Notes: generated by a model not told the origin, from the sequence alone. Shown: positions 10,945-22,685, numbered from the stretch's first letter. The stretch is 35,405 nucleotides of DNA from Chara braunii (GCA_003427395.1 BFEA01000524.1:998802-1034206); one strand, 5' to 3'. Translations and numbers: made by a program.

Positions 10945-11816
10945 CTATTTCCTTTTTTCACAATTCCCTCCATTCTTTCTGGATCTGAAGGAATCTCCTC
11001 TTTTCTCATAGTCATCGTCATCATCATCATCCTCTTCATCTTCACTTTCAACCTTCTTCTTCCCTTTCTCATCCATAACATGATTAACAAATATATAATT
11101 AGTCATAACCCGTTGAATAATATTTTCAGCACTTAGGTTGCTTCCTCTATTCATACCATTCTCGGTCTCCCAGTCTTTGGCAAATGTACTGATCTGATCC
11201 AGTAACCACTTCTTCTGTGAAACCGTAGGTAGAGTTCTAACTATTGCAACTATTTCATCCCACCTGAGAGGGTAGTGTTGAGTTTGATTGAGAACAGTCT
11301 GCCTCTCATTGTCAGTGAAGTCAGTCAGGAGGATATGACATCTATGAACCTCGTCTAAATATGAAAATTTTCTGGCTATCTTGATAAATGTCTGAAGAAA
11401 AGCGTTGAAAGTATCATACTTAGCTCTTCTGATGTTGATGAGATCTTTGGTAGTGGTCGAAACGGAATCTTTTCAAATTCTCTCTTCATTCTCTCTTTGA
11501 CTTCTTCCCATGTTGTGGCCCCGTCCATCAGCTCTTGAACAACCAACCTCAAGTTAGTGTCATAGTATGATACAAGGTGTTTGAGTCATTGTTTGTTTGT
11601 CCAACCATAAATGAGTTCAAATAATTCATATTCATCCAATAAGTCATTTATTTGAGGCTCTCTGAAGCATGAAATCCTATCATGTGGCCTCTTCGCTTTT
11701 GCAATATTTGACCCCCATTTTATTGCGTCAACGCTCTCAACTAGCTCCCGTATAGCACCAACCAGGGTGTCTTAATGAGATCCTGCAAAAGAGCTAGACA
11801 TCCCTCGTCCAACCAT
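10945..11816 (-). pseudogene. Gag-like retroelement segment, decayed
   Basis: LTR-retroelement Gag forms the particle that packages element RNA. Read on the minus strand from ATG at 11816, the product runs for about 290 codons. It contains ELVESVDAIKWG, then LLDEYELFELIYGW, a gap with a stop, LKHLVSYYDTNLRLVVQEL, and TTWEEVKERMKREFEKI. This is the Trp-plus-amphipathic-helix pattern of Ty3-type Gag. It then shifts frame into KWLLDQISTFAKDWETENG and an acidic tail with seven consecutive Asp. Disruptions are TAA (11772-11774), TGA (11586-11588) and one frameshift near 11465. A basic stretch ending GKCADKGIC lies in another frame at the 3' end, but there is no clear CCHC knuckle. It lies downstream of the repeated-domain frame on the same strand. 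The Gag assignment is by pattern only, moderately sure. Confidence 0.5.
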
Positions 11817-11999
11817 TTTGACCATAAACCTTCACTGATATTATTTTTCCTCTTCTCGTCACTTTTGACATTTTTTTTCTCACTTTCAATCCCTTACTCT
11901 TCTCACGAGGGATACATGCTCATATCTCTCCTCTCTTGTTTGCTCCACCCCTCGGAAATTTTGTATGTGGAGAGTGTAGGCAGTAGTAGTCTAAGTAGT

Positions 12000-14610
12000 G
12001 ATCAGTGGTAAGACAATTCTTCTTAGTCTCCCAATATAATCCTCAATGAACTCTCTCTCGTCATCCATATTCAGGGTTCTGTTATATCCCTTCATAGTAC
12101 CTCGGATCATAAAGTACCTCATGAGATCTATAATCTCATAATCAAATTGCATGCCTTATAAACCGTTGTTGATTCTTCTGGCAAGAGAGACTCATTATCT
12201 GAAGGAGTGATAAAATATTCTCTCGACCGCCCTCACTCTTACCATCTTCAATAAATAGTCGATCTCAGTTTGGTCAGTGACAGCCCTCAAGGCAGAGTCT
12301 CTCATCCGATCAACGAAGGGTTGCAAAAACTCAAACTCATCCAAAGTAGAGAGACTTCTGCCTGAGATCCGAAGAGTGTCTTCCATCTTGAATACCTTTC
12401 CTTCCAAATCAAACCACAAACGTTAGTTGTTCAACCGTGTCAGGCACTATTGATCATTATAGACAGTGTCAGGAAAGGTAGATCTAAGGATGAATGTAGT
12501 CAGGGATCTCAAACTGGTGCTCAAACTTGAAGGTATTTAATATCACCACTACGGAGTCATTCTCCCTCGCTTTACCTACTATGGCAATAACTTCTAGGAG
12601 AGGCAGCCAGTCTCTTATCTCATCAAAGTCATCAGTAGTTGAGAAACTAGGGAGTGTCTCAAACTGCCTCACTTCCTTTCCCCAATTATTTTTCTCTGTA
12701 ACTTTACGAGCCATTTTTTCGTTTTTATAAGATTGATGTAAGCCCATGTGTGACATTCCAAGTAATCAGCTTCCTTTTCTAGACATGTCGGGGCGTAAAT
12801 TCTTACGTCCAAGCTGCCAGTGTTCATAAATTTGACCACTAAAATGTGAAATATTATATTGCCTCTTACACATGTCTCATATCTCATAATTATAAAGAGA
12901 CTATTGAGTCAGTCGCTTTGTAAAGTCTGCCTTTCACAACAGTTATCCTTGCTACTGAGAGTGTTTTTCTTGAGACCTCTTCACCTTCCATACAAAATTT
13001 ACTATGGCTGACAAATTGTACCTCAAGGTGAAACCCTTCAACAGGAGGAGATGGTATCCTAGTGAAAGGTCTAACATAGGTACTTCAAGAGAAGTTTTTC
13101 GCCTTCTGTTCAAGTTTTATTCTCTCGTTGTGCACAATATTTACTGCTCGTTCCCAACATCGACCATATCTACACCCTTTGAACCTATGTTGTGGCACAT
13201 GAATTCCAACTTCAAATTCATCGAGATCAATGAAGTAGCAAGTAAGGACATATAGACTGTCATGTTCCGATCCCAGATTCCTGAGTGTCTCATACCTTAC
13301 GATCTCGTAGGGAAATACGACTCTCCTTGTTATAAGGTTAAGGGAATCCAGCAGTCTCTCTAACTCTTCCTTACTCAACCTCGCATGTCTTCTTCCTAGT
13401 CTGAACTAGAGTCTCAATTTTAGGGATAAGTACTGTTGACTCATCAACGCTTCTGATCTCTACCCACTTTCAGTGCAAACTTAATCACAACGGACCAATT
13501 GTATCTTGATAGACTGATACCAGGCAGTGAAGGAGTTGGAAATCCCTCAAAGATGGTAAGTTGAGTGGATCAAGTGAAACACTTATTTTCCTTCTCATGT
13601 TTTTCTTTCTCTTTCAACACTACCTCCTAAATAAATTCCCAACATCTATTATGTATAGCATCAACACTCATTTATCTTGGAACATAAATCCTTACACCAT
13701 ACGTGTTCATCTCGATGAAGTCAAAAGTCATAATATATAGTCGTTCTTGTTCCCACCCACTTTCGATCATCTCATACTTGGCAGCTTCGTAAGGGAACAC
13801 TTCTCTCTTACTTAAAACATTTAGTGATTTCAGGAGACACTCTACTTCCTCTTTACTTGAACCTGAACCTTTGTAAAATTTCAATCTTCGCTGTCTGATT
13901 TCCTCTACTGATATTTCTTTCGTTCTTATGACAACCCGCTAATTTTTTCCACTTCATTACCATGTTGATTAGTGACAACCAATTACTTCTTTCATAATAA
14001 CTGTTAGGAATATGAGAGATAAAAATTGTCTCATAGGTTATTGGCATTAGTCCCACTCCACTTTCCTCTTTTGTTTGTTTAGTTTCGCCTTCTCGTCATA
14101 GATAGATTGAACAACAATTTCGCATAGCCAGTTAAAGATTTCACCATCACCACAACCTCCCTTCTTGACATAAGAACGGATATCATAGATATCTCCCTCC
14201 AAAAAGCGAGCCAACACTACACAGATGGTCGAACTGCCAGAATGGTTGACCAAACAATGCTCATACTGATAGGGGAGTACTCATTTAGAAGTGAGTTTAT
14301 AATTTTTTTCAATGCATCCTCGACCAACATTTTCTTAACCTGCTTTGTTCTCTGTTTTCTCAAAATGTCAAGGGTTCATAAGGCATACCTTTTATAAAAC
14401 TTGATCCTCTCCAACAGTTAATGTCAGTCTCCTTCTCCATTCCAGTGTGGTACCTCACACATAAAGAGATGGAACACAGTTAGCAACTGGGATTTCCAAG
14501 AAAATAATGACTCAATCAACATGTCAGAGTCAATTTGAAAATTCAGACATTGTCAACAATTCTCAAACCCTAGTCAAAGCTCAAAACTGATGTTGACCCC
14601 GACTCGTTCC
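12000..14610 (-). pseudogene. Decayed polyprotein with at least four tandem copies of an unrecognised ~100-190-residue domain
   Basis: It starts directly after the PBS on the minus strand and stays coding-like, with stops and shifts, to the Gag-like segment. Copies lie at about 14344-14050, 13884-13500, 13378-13010 and 12887-12484, with a more diverged fifth part at 12419-12000. The best pair share SKEEVECLLKSLNVLSKREV / SKEELERLLDSLNLITRRVV, then FPYEAAKYE / FPYEIVRYE, LYIMTFDFIEMNTYGVRIYV / LYVLTCYFIDLDEFEVGIHV, a CWE helix and a Lys/Glu-rich helix. A linker then ends the unit (CFT/NFS, stop, ST...PSLPG or PSPPVEG). Copy one has LPYQYEH and FLEGDIYDIRSYVKK, and copy four has LDVRIYAP. Stops include 14424 and 14418 (TGA, TAA), 13672 (TAA), 13627 (TAG) and 13570 (TGA). 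I do not recognise the domain. Position 5' of a Gag-like region suggests an element-encoded structural or accessory protein, but this is inference. Confidence 0.5.
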
Positions 14611-14630
14611 GAACACGAAAAGTTTTAATG

Positions 14631-14648
14631 TCCCCGACAACGGCGCCA
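14631..14648 (-). promoter_or_regulatory. Primer-binding site, tRNA-Asp type
   Basis: The minus strand reads TGGCGCCGTTGTCGGGGA, matching the 3' end of plant tRNA-Asp (ending ...CGGCGCCA) as used by Athila-like Ty3 elements, apart from the usual C/T variation. Three bases separate it from a CGACA end, as expected for the 3' edge of a 5' LTR on the minus strand. Confidence 0.75.
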
Positions 14649-14651
14649 TTT

Positions 14652-15100
14652 TGTCGTACTTTTTTTAGTCGGACCCCTTCAGGCGACTAGAAAGTCAAAG
14701 ACTATCACGAAAGATTTTGATGTTGATTTGCAATAAATCAAATGAATAAATAAAGTAAATGTCTTCATGTTGTGTGCGTCCGGCTTCGAGTGAGACTCTT
14801 CAATTGTGGTCTTCGCCGGTCCCTGATCTTAGGAATCGTTTATTTTGATTCGGAACAACAAAAATTATGCAATTAATAATCATATAATTTTTGGCGTGTC
14901 ATGCATGCATCAATTTTGCCAATTTGCTAATTTTGAGAACTGTGACAGGATCATCAGATAACACAATCATCAAGCAGAGTTAGTACAAATAGTGCAGGAC
15001 TGACTGGCTTAAGCCAGAAATAAGGTAAATGAGAGAAAAATGAGAACTCATAATAATCTCAGGGGAGTATAGATGATAGACACGGTCAGCACTAGCCAAT
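14652..15100 (-). mobile_element. Presumed LTR of the minus-strand retroelement (right end unplaced)
   Basis: The left edge TGTCGTAC sits 3 bp from the PBS and gives the CA end on the minus strand. No partner LTR was found by eye elsewhere in the window, so the right boundary is a guess, set by where coding-like sequence resumes at about 15.1 kb. Confidence 0.35.
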
Positions 15101-15202
15101 AATCCTCACTCGTCCCTCCAAAGTCTCATTACTGATCTCTCATTTGGTTGTGCGTCTCTTGTGCCTTGAGTCATGCCCCCGTACTTTATGAGATTGTGAT
15201 CT

Positions 15203-16370
15203 CTAAATATAGAGCCACCTAAAACCTGCAAACTCTGAATATTTCCATCTGAGGCCCATGATACGGAAATTAACCATAGTACATAATTCCTCCCACAGGA
15301 TAGGAAGATAGGGTTGAGAGAAAATCCCTCGTTTGAGATGGTGAAACTCGGACGGCTTGGTAACTGCCTCGTAGTCAATCTCTGTCGATGAAATATACCT
15401 CCTGACTAGATCTACCAAATCACCCCAACTAGAGCCATCTGTGAGAGAGAAGGGAACTGGAGGTCTAGGGTAGTCTGTGTAGAGCTTGGGCCCAAAGTTA
15501 CGAATCAGCTTGGTACCACTCTTATCAAGCTCTCTCTCTTTCTCCTCAAGGTACATCGCAACCGAGATCCAGATTGAGTTGAAATGTTCATGAGTCTCTT
15601 TGTCTTTCTTCACGTAGGACCTCAGGTCGTGAACAATGTCTTCTGCAAAGCTGGTTAGAACAAAAAAGATGAAGAAATCTTCTTGTTTGAAGCCCACTAC
15701 TCGGACATATCTGTACCGGATAACATCCTTGAGGAATATCTTGTTAAGGCTTGTCAGAACCGACTCACTGACGGAGGATGGCTGAACTGCACTCATGGGT
15801 TGATGTTGGGTGTAGGAACTGACCCCGTGCCTTTGGGTGAAAATGTCGTCTGGTGACACCTGATCTATGAGGGAAATGATGGTGATTGAATGCCGGTTGA
15901 ATTCTAACTGAAACTTCTGGTAACTTAGATAATCAAGTATTGTTGGAGTAACGACCACTGAATGCAGACCACTTAAGTGAACTGCAGATTGTTGAGAGGT
16001 CTTCGTTAACCGAGGTGCTGGTGGGTTTTTCAGGAGAAGAATCCGGGTAGCCTTGCGCTCACCTAAACTTTACCCTGGCATGCTCCACCGTCTCTAACAA
16101 CGAGTCAGTGTTGTGCAGATTGTCGTCGTAACTGTAAAAATAAAGCACATATTCAATGTATTTTTCTTCTCTGACCATCCTGACTGCTTGTTCCCTCTAA
16201 GTCTGTCTATGCGAGATCATGTCTCGACATGCTTCTTCTTCCCATCCTTCCTCCTTGTTCCCGTATGATCGGTACTTCACTACCAGAACCTCGTTGTCCC
16301 TCATATTACCCTCGAGTTTTAGGTCTCAAGCAATGAGTGGAAAGGGCCGCTGTTAGTTTTTGAGGAAGCC
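15203..16370 (-). pseudogene. Decayed frame carrying the same repeated domain, beyond the LTR
   Basis: This gives roughly 390 codons with one frameshift near 16060 and in-frame stops (for example TAG at 16197-16199). The 5' part includes NKEEGWEEEACRDMI and ETVEHARVKF. The intact 3' part (15203-15958, 251 codons) contains VIRYRYVRVVGF, FFIFFVLTSFAEDIVHDLRS YVKK and then YPRPPVPFSLTDGSSWGDLV. These correspond to the core (LARFLEGDIYDIRSYVKK) and Pro-rich linker of the 12-14.6 kb repeats. Translation could run on past TAG 15203 for about 30 codons. It is either the 3' end of an upstream element copy or a separate gene of the family. Function unknown. Confidence 0.5.
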
Positions 16371-19300
16371 CTGCATTTAGGGCAGTTGGCTAAATATCGA
16401 TAGGTTCTAGCTCAAGGTCTCTAACAGTGTTTTGCGCTGTTACTAGAAGATGGTCATAAAAAAAAAAAGCTTCCTAATCACTTGAACGAAATAAACTGGG
16501 TTTCACCGAAGTTTGTTTGTGCGATCGTGGAGATATAAACACACTCAGTGAACTTCAGACTCCCTACTGATCTCAGTGTTTGTTCTCTCATGAACACTCA
16601 GTGACTCCGAATATTATCGATTGTTTCCCCGCTTTTCAACCCTCCACTATTCTCAGTAAACATGCAAAGTACCTCTTTAGTGTACCCCAGCACAACCCCG
16701 CATTTCCTTTTCTCTGTAAAGTCCTACTGCTCTGAACCCTTTTCAAGAGATCCGTTGCACTTACGGGCCAGAGGGGGGTACTTGAGAAAACTCTCATGTG
16801 TTGATGGTCCAAGGATCACAATAGTTAACTAGTTATCAAGACATGCAACAATTGTTCACAGTTTAAGATGAGCAGTGGCAAGACGACGAGAGTCTTATCA
16901 GTGAAGAACCTCCTCTGCAGTTCCCGATAAGCTTTCCACTGTAAAGTCCAACAACTACTTCTTCTGAGAACTCAGACATTCAATCAAAGTTAAGTTTGAT
17001 GCTAGCATGAACAGTCATCCTTTCCTCAATATGCGCATGGCACAATCGTTATAGGGGCCTGTTCAACTAGCATTTTGTTTATTCGCTAGTAAAGGGGTAA
17101 TACCGAGGCGAACGATACTCACATTTAATTCCAATCAGTATTCCCGCCCGGTTAATACACCCCGACGTCGAGCGCCACTCTCATCTCATACAATTTCCGG
17201 GGTACCCTGACTTCAACATTGAGCCTCAGTGGTAGATATTTCAAACGTTCTTGGCTGTTTCAGTAGAATTCATTTTCCTTAGATAATATGTTCGTGCTCA
17301 TTGTATTGTCATCGGACTTTCACTTCTAAACTCAACCTGATAATTTCTGGGCTCACGACCAGTCCCGTATTTTGGAGAATAACTGCCTCAAAGCCAATAC
17401 TCAGTTCGTCAGAGGCTGATTGCTAGCTTAGACTGCACTTCTCATTCGTCTCGTATGGGTCACAGTTCGTATGATCCGTTGTTACGCAGGGCTGATCGTC
17501 GGTGCACGGCCTCTACTTAAGTGAGGCTAAGACCCAACTGAAAAACAACTCTAAGTTCGGGACATGTTCAAGATCAGCTTGACAGATCGAAGAGTAGGGT
17601 GAGTCCATACTCCACATTGCGGCTTTGAGCAAGATTTCACCCAACACTCAAGGCAGAATGAGCCCCAGGTGCGATTTGTTCCCGCTCAAGAATTCAAATA
17701 GAGCGAGACATGCCATCATCTACCTTTTTACCCATTACACGTGTTCCCTCAACAATCTGGTACTTGGTGTGGAAGCTCACTTGGCAGTCGGTCGTGATCA
17801 ATCATGTCTCAGGGTAATCAAGAAAAGGGGTTAGCAGTAGTTAACCTCTTCAAGAAACTTGTTTTCCTTTCTTTCCCATGAGCAAGTACATCATTGGCAG
17901 TTGGCCTTCAACCTCGGTTTAAATAACATGGAGTCCATTAATCCTCGTCAATCAAGAACTTCACAAGAAGCTGTGCGATTTTTCTCAGGACTGCTCCCCT
18001 CTTACTCATTCATGCATAATCAAACGCGGAACAACGTAGGCCTAAACTGATCTTGACTCCTCATTCCTTTAGTCTCCCCTTCTTTTACACAAAACGCAAC
18101 ATTCGCCCATTAATTAGAGGGCCCAATCTTGACAGAAATCACCTTGTTTCAAGCCAATCAATTCCCAGTTGATGCATCCTTGCATTTCCGTCCAGATGAT
18201 AAGAAGATCACCAATGGCTTAATTAATCAACTCATGAACAGACCCTTTTGAGAGGTCTTGCAGTATGAAGATTAGCACGGGGGGAAGATTGGCTATTGCA
18301 AGAAAAAAAAAAAGGGAAGAAAAACAATCAGACGCCTTATCTGTTTTTCCAGTTTCTCGTTCCTCTTTGCAAAGCATGACTTTACTATTTTCTCCAACTA
18401 CTGGGCCCTTCAGGATCGCTCGAGTATAGGCTCGTTCGTACTGGTGTTCCTTGCTCAATTAGTATGCATGTTCACATTCAAACGAGCTCAACAACCAAAC
18501 AATGAAAACGCAAAGAGTGATTTATAGCTCGATCACCGGCTAACAAACCAAAAAAACCCAAAGATAGACTGCTTAAACGCCAAAGTCTCGTACAGTCCTT
18601 GGTACTACAGAACCCAAGCATTTATTCATAGCAAATACCCCGTACGATATGAGACTTCCCCTCTTATGAGTCATCACTGTTCTTTTGTTGCTATTCACTG
18701 GTCTCGATTATCCTATATGACTACTATAATCATGCACCGAGCCCATAACCCGGGAGTGAATGAGAGGGCACAAAACAAGATGGTCATGTGATAACAGAAG
18801 TAAATCAACCGAGGGGAGGGGAAGCAATATCTACCGCCGGCTCCTTTGAGATCTCCTCGTCTGAACTCTAATGTTGCTGGATTGAGCCCCAGGCCCATGT
18901 ATCGAGTCAGCCAGCCTCTGTTACAACGAGATTACAGGGCATCTTCTATGTATAGCACAACATGTCAAACCCTAATTTACAAGCAGAGTCTAGATACCTA
19001 CCCAAGATCACTTATGACTAGAGCCTTGTACTTCTTACTTGGTTAGCAGGCCCTTTCGTCCGCTCGCTCGATTTCCCTACCGTTTGGTTGACGTAAGGTC
19101 AACAATTAAAGACGGGTGACCTCAACAAGAAAGGCGAGCCCGTTCCCACTCGTATACCCTCTGCGAGTCCGATTCACCACGACTCAGGTATGCTGCAGGA
19201 TTGTTGACACAACCAAATTGACGTTTCGCGGTTCACGGCTCGTCTCGAGCTTCATCAACCGTGCTAGCGACTTCACGATCAGCAAGGGTGACATCACCAA

Positions 19301-19490
19301 TAACGCTTCTCGTGAGAACTCTCTCCCTTCCGCCTAATCGTCTGCATGCCGCTCTCTTCTTGCGCTCTAGAGTTGTCTCCTGGGCTGCATCCCCTTTCAC
19401 CTCCCCTCACGCATCTTCCACATGCTACGGCTGGCACAGTATCACGAATCACATATGTGTCGCACTGGACGTTCACGCAAAGCCTTCTTT
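16371..19490. other. About 3.1 kb with no supported gene
   Basis: Short open frames exist on both strands (for example 18219-18458 minus), but none has a family motif, repeat partner or splice context. Mixed base composition, no tandem repeats seen. Confidence 0.45.
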
Positions 19491-19755
19491 AATCTAGCCA
19501 CCCCGGAAGAAGCTATGATGGTCCCAACAATACCTCGTGTGCGGGTTTATTTGTTCCCAGTAATCGCATGAGATAGGTGGGGGAAAAGAGCCCACCGCAC
19601 CTGTCACGTCCCTTGTAAGTAGTGTCTCTTCACTCCCGCATAACATTCTTACGAGCGAGTGATTGACCCTTCCTCCCCGATTGCAAACTCGCGCACTTGC
19701 TATGTCTCTCCCGACCCGATCTCTCCTTGTCAGCCCATAACTGTCCAAGTCCCTC

Positions 19756-19760
<5 letters not shown>

Positions 19761-19804
<44 letters not shown>
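19761..19804. repeat. CT microsatellite
   Basis: An uninterrupted (CT)22 run. On the minus strand it can be read as an Arg-Glu repeat inside an open frame (19494-19877), which makes that frame look longer than its information content supports. Confidence 0.9.
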
Positions 19805-19807
<3 letters not shown>

Positions 19808-19830
19808 CAGCTCTCCCCCCTGATGATTGT

Positions 19831-20373
19831 CTAGCGGCCCTGGTCTTTCTGCTTTCGTGAGTTGGCCTCTGGGCCACTCTTTACAGAGTCGACGGGCGGG
19901 TGGTCCCTCTGCCACTGGTCCAACCCGTGCCAGGACAGGGTCTCTGCTCCGCTCATCTCACTCTCACTCCCAGAATCGTGATCCAGGTGCTGCTCTTCAC
20001 GTTCCACCGTATCGGTGGAAGTCTCGACCTCATGATATGCAACTGTCACTTGTATTTCCGTCGTGACGCCGTATCGCCTGCACCTTCGTTTTGCACGGTC
20101 CTTAGCTTCCGTAATCGCTGCCTGCAACTTAGTGTCCACTCTCATCTCCGCCTCTCTCTCCCCTTCTACATTAACTTTTAGCTTTGCCTCCGCACCCCCA
20201 TCATAATTTAACATGGTCGTGATCCAAAGACCCTCCTTGGACATCGGCCTCCAGCGCGCCAAGAGGTTCCAACAGTGTGGTCTATAGTCGTGCAGGGCCA
20301 TGGCTGCACGCTCTTCAAATAACCTGAGCTTGGTACCCGACGTGAGTGCACACAGACAATCTGCCACCTCCAC
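19831..20373 (-). CDS. Hypothetical 180-codon open frame, unrecognised
   Basis: This is the longest unbroken non-repetitive frame after the 15.2-kb region. The product starts near LCALTSGTKLRLFEERAAMA (an ATG at 20301 is the first Met inside it) and continues HDYRPHCWNLLARWRPMSK. It then has a charged helical middle (EAEMRVDTKLQAAITEAKDR) and an acidic, Ser-rich tail (EREEQHLDHDSGSESEMSG). No signal peptide, membrane segment or known domain is visible. In the same frame upstream the sequence stays coding-like past a TGA near 20390 and another near 20450, so this may be the open remainder of a larger decayed gene. A neighbouring frame continues towards the CT microsatellite. Retroelement origin is possible but unproven. 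Confidence 0.4.
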   Translation of the reverse strand: MEVADCLCALTSGTKLRLFEERAAMALHDYRPHCWNLLARWRPMSKEGLWITTMLNYDGGAEAKLKVNVEGEREAEMRVDTKLQAAITEAKDRAKRRCRRYGVTTEIQVTVAYHEVETSTDTVEREEQHLDHDSGSESEMSGAETLSWHGLDQWQRDHPPVDSVKSGPEANSRKQKDQGR

Positions 20374-21608
20374 CCTTCGCCGCCCTGTCCTCCAACTTCA
20401 GACCATCAAGCTGGCAAGGTGGGGCTTGCCACACACATCCACATGTCAGTAGTCAACCATCAACTTTTCTCGCCCTTTTCTAGGCTCTCCCCACACCGCG
20501 ATTCCTTGTGCTATGAACGAGGGACTCTAGTTGCTTTCTTTTTCTTTTAATTTAGCTGATTTGTATTTTGTGACTCAGGAATTAAGAAAATAAGGTAAGA
20601 CGGAATAAAAAGAAATAAAGAGGACGAGGATTTTAATGGTCATTACGCCATTTGAACCTTCTGCTGTCAATCACCAACCACTTTGTCTTCGACGTAGGGT
20701 ACCACTGGTCCGCCGCGGTGGTCCCATAATGGAATACCGATCGGCGTCCTGCTCCCTTCAAAAATGTCGCTGGGCTACCCCTGACGGTATCTGTATCCAA
20801 TGGCAAGGAGGGGGCTTATTACCTTTCCACTGAGAGGTGATAAGCCTCCTACCAAAGCGATCGCGGGTCGCCCCTCTTTTGGGGTCCTGTGCCAAAAATG
20901 GAGAAAACACGAGTGGCCAAACCATTCTAGGCCGCCAGTTCGTCGACACGGTTCGAAAACGAACCGTTCGTTTCCCCACAAAGGGACGGAAAGGAAAATT
21001 AAAAAAAAAAACACTACACAATAATAGTAGTAATAATAACAGAGAGAGGGAAATGATGCTTCAAAATTCTCTTGCGTCGCAACATCACTAAAGCCATCAG
21101 ATATCGAAACGTAAAGGCAACGATCCAGGTCTAGGCACAGATCTGAGGCTCTGCATTCAACTACCCCCCTTTTTCCTTCTTTCCTTTTCCTTTTCTCTGT
21201 ATTTCTCTTTTACCGACAGTGACCATCGCCACCGCACCTACCCCATAATCCAGCTACAGGAGCCCGACGTGAGGTTGAGAAGACTGCCCCGACTTTCGCT
21301 ATCACACCCCTGGCAAGCCCGGTGGCTGCCACGATAACCAATTGTATCCTGCTGCACGATAAGGTACCGAGCCCGCATGGCCAAACGAGAGCCCAACGGT
21401 GAACCCACTCCTTGTCAAAGAATCCGATGATCTGGCCAGTCCCACAACATGGTGCACCCCCGGTTTCTCGTGTAAGTGACTGGTTCATAGTTGGGCAAGT
21501 AGACATCCGGTACACTTAGGAATTGATACACATCGGAGAAAGCAGACTTTCAGTACTTAGCGGAGGGTCGGGACACCGCGCCCTCGGACAGTGTGGGCGC
21601 GCCAAAGA
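20374..21608. other. Hairpin-containing intergenic region
   Basis: A strong inverted repeat lies at 20806-20850 (AGGAGGGGGCTTATTACCT against AGGTGATAAGCCTCCT). At 20948-20967 ACGGTTCG-AAAA-CGAACCGT is a palindrome of the AAACGAA type seen at 8.7-9.7 kb. Nothing else is supported. Confidence 0.45.
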
Positions 21609-21840
21609 GAAGACCGATCCAAATCAGCAACTGCGAGCAAGTCCCAACCATCTGCGACGCGCACGTGGGCGTGCCAACTAAGCCATTATGAGAATATCGA
21701 TCTAAATCAGCAATTGCAGATAAATCCCAACCAATTGTGGGCGCACCGATCCAGATCAGCAACTGCGGGTATATCCCGACCAACTATAGGCGCACCGATC
21801 CAAATCAACAACTTTGGGTAAATCCCGACCAATTGTAATA
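21609..21840. repeat. 49-bp minisatellite
   Basis: The unit CGATCCAAATCAGCAACTGC followed by a GGGTAAATCCCGACCAA-like end starts at 21698, 21747 and 21796, exactly 49 bp apart. An earlier copy at 21615 is separated by 83 bp. Confidence 0.7.
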
Positions 21841-22130
21841 TGTGCGTGGGCTCATAGGGTAGGTAGGAGCATACAAATCTAAGGTTTGAATCGGGGATAA
21901 GAGTGAACGCGCGAGTTGGGGAGAGAGAGTGAGAGGGGAGGGAAGAGAGAAGGGGAAAAAGGAGGAGCCAGAGGAAGGGATGATGAGAAAAAGAAAGCGG
22001 GCGTGAGCAAGCTGCAGAAGCACAACAACTCAAGATGAAACAACCTAGCGACTGCACCCTCTTGAAGTTGCCCAACCTCTCCCTTACCTCTCCCTCTTGC
22101 TTGCCTCAATCTCGTTAAGCTTGCTCCCTA
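21841..22130. other. No gene seen
   Basis: Includes a purine-rich plus-strand stretch at about 21915-21995. The minus-strand open frames here are its pyrimidine-rich shadows. Confidence 0.4.
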
Positions 22131-22685
22131 GCACGGGACTGGCGCAGACACAGTCCTAAGTAGACGAACAGTCAGTCCCATGCTAAAACTACCCTGACAC
22201 TACGCTAATTTTAGCACGGGACTGGCGCAGGCCCAGTCCCAAGCGAACGAACAGTCAGTCCCATGCTAAAAATAGCGTGGGAATGTGCTAATTTTAACAT
22301 GGGACTGACGCAAGCCCAGTCTCAAGTAGACGAACAATCAGTCCCGCGCTAAAAATGGCGTGGGACTGTACTATTTTTAGCACGGGACTGGCGCATGCCC
22401 AGTCCCAAGTAAATGAACAGTCAGTCCCACACTAAAACTAGTGTGGGATTATGCTAATCTTAGTACGGGACTGGTGCAGTCCCAGTCCCAAATAGACGAA
22501 CAGTCAGTCTCTTGCTAAAAATAGCGTGGGACTGTGCTAATTTTAGCGCGGGACTGGCACACGCCCAGTCCCAAGTAGACGAACAGCCAATCCCACGTTA
22601 AAAATAGCGTGGGAATGCACTATTTTTAGCACGGGGCTAGGGCAAGCCCAACGAAGAGTCAGTCCCACGTTTAAAATAGCATGCA
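22131..22685. repeat. 83-bp palindromic satellite, seven units
   Basis: The word GCACGGGACTGG or a variant starts at 22131, 22214, 22297, 22380, 22463, 22546 and 22629, with a constant 83-bp spacing and no indels until the shortened last unit. Each unit has two nested hairpins: GGGACTGG...CCAGTCCC (8-bp stem, 7-nt loop) and AGTCCCACGCTA-AAAA-TAGCGTGGGACT (12-bp stem, imperfect in some units). Confidence 0.9.

Noticed and set aside
22131-22685. CRISPR-like array
   Set aside because: Spacing is regular, but the whole 83-bp unit is repeated with no unique spacers, and the context is eukaryotic.
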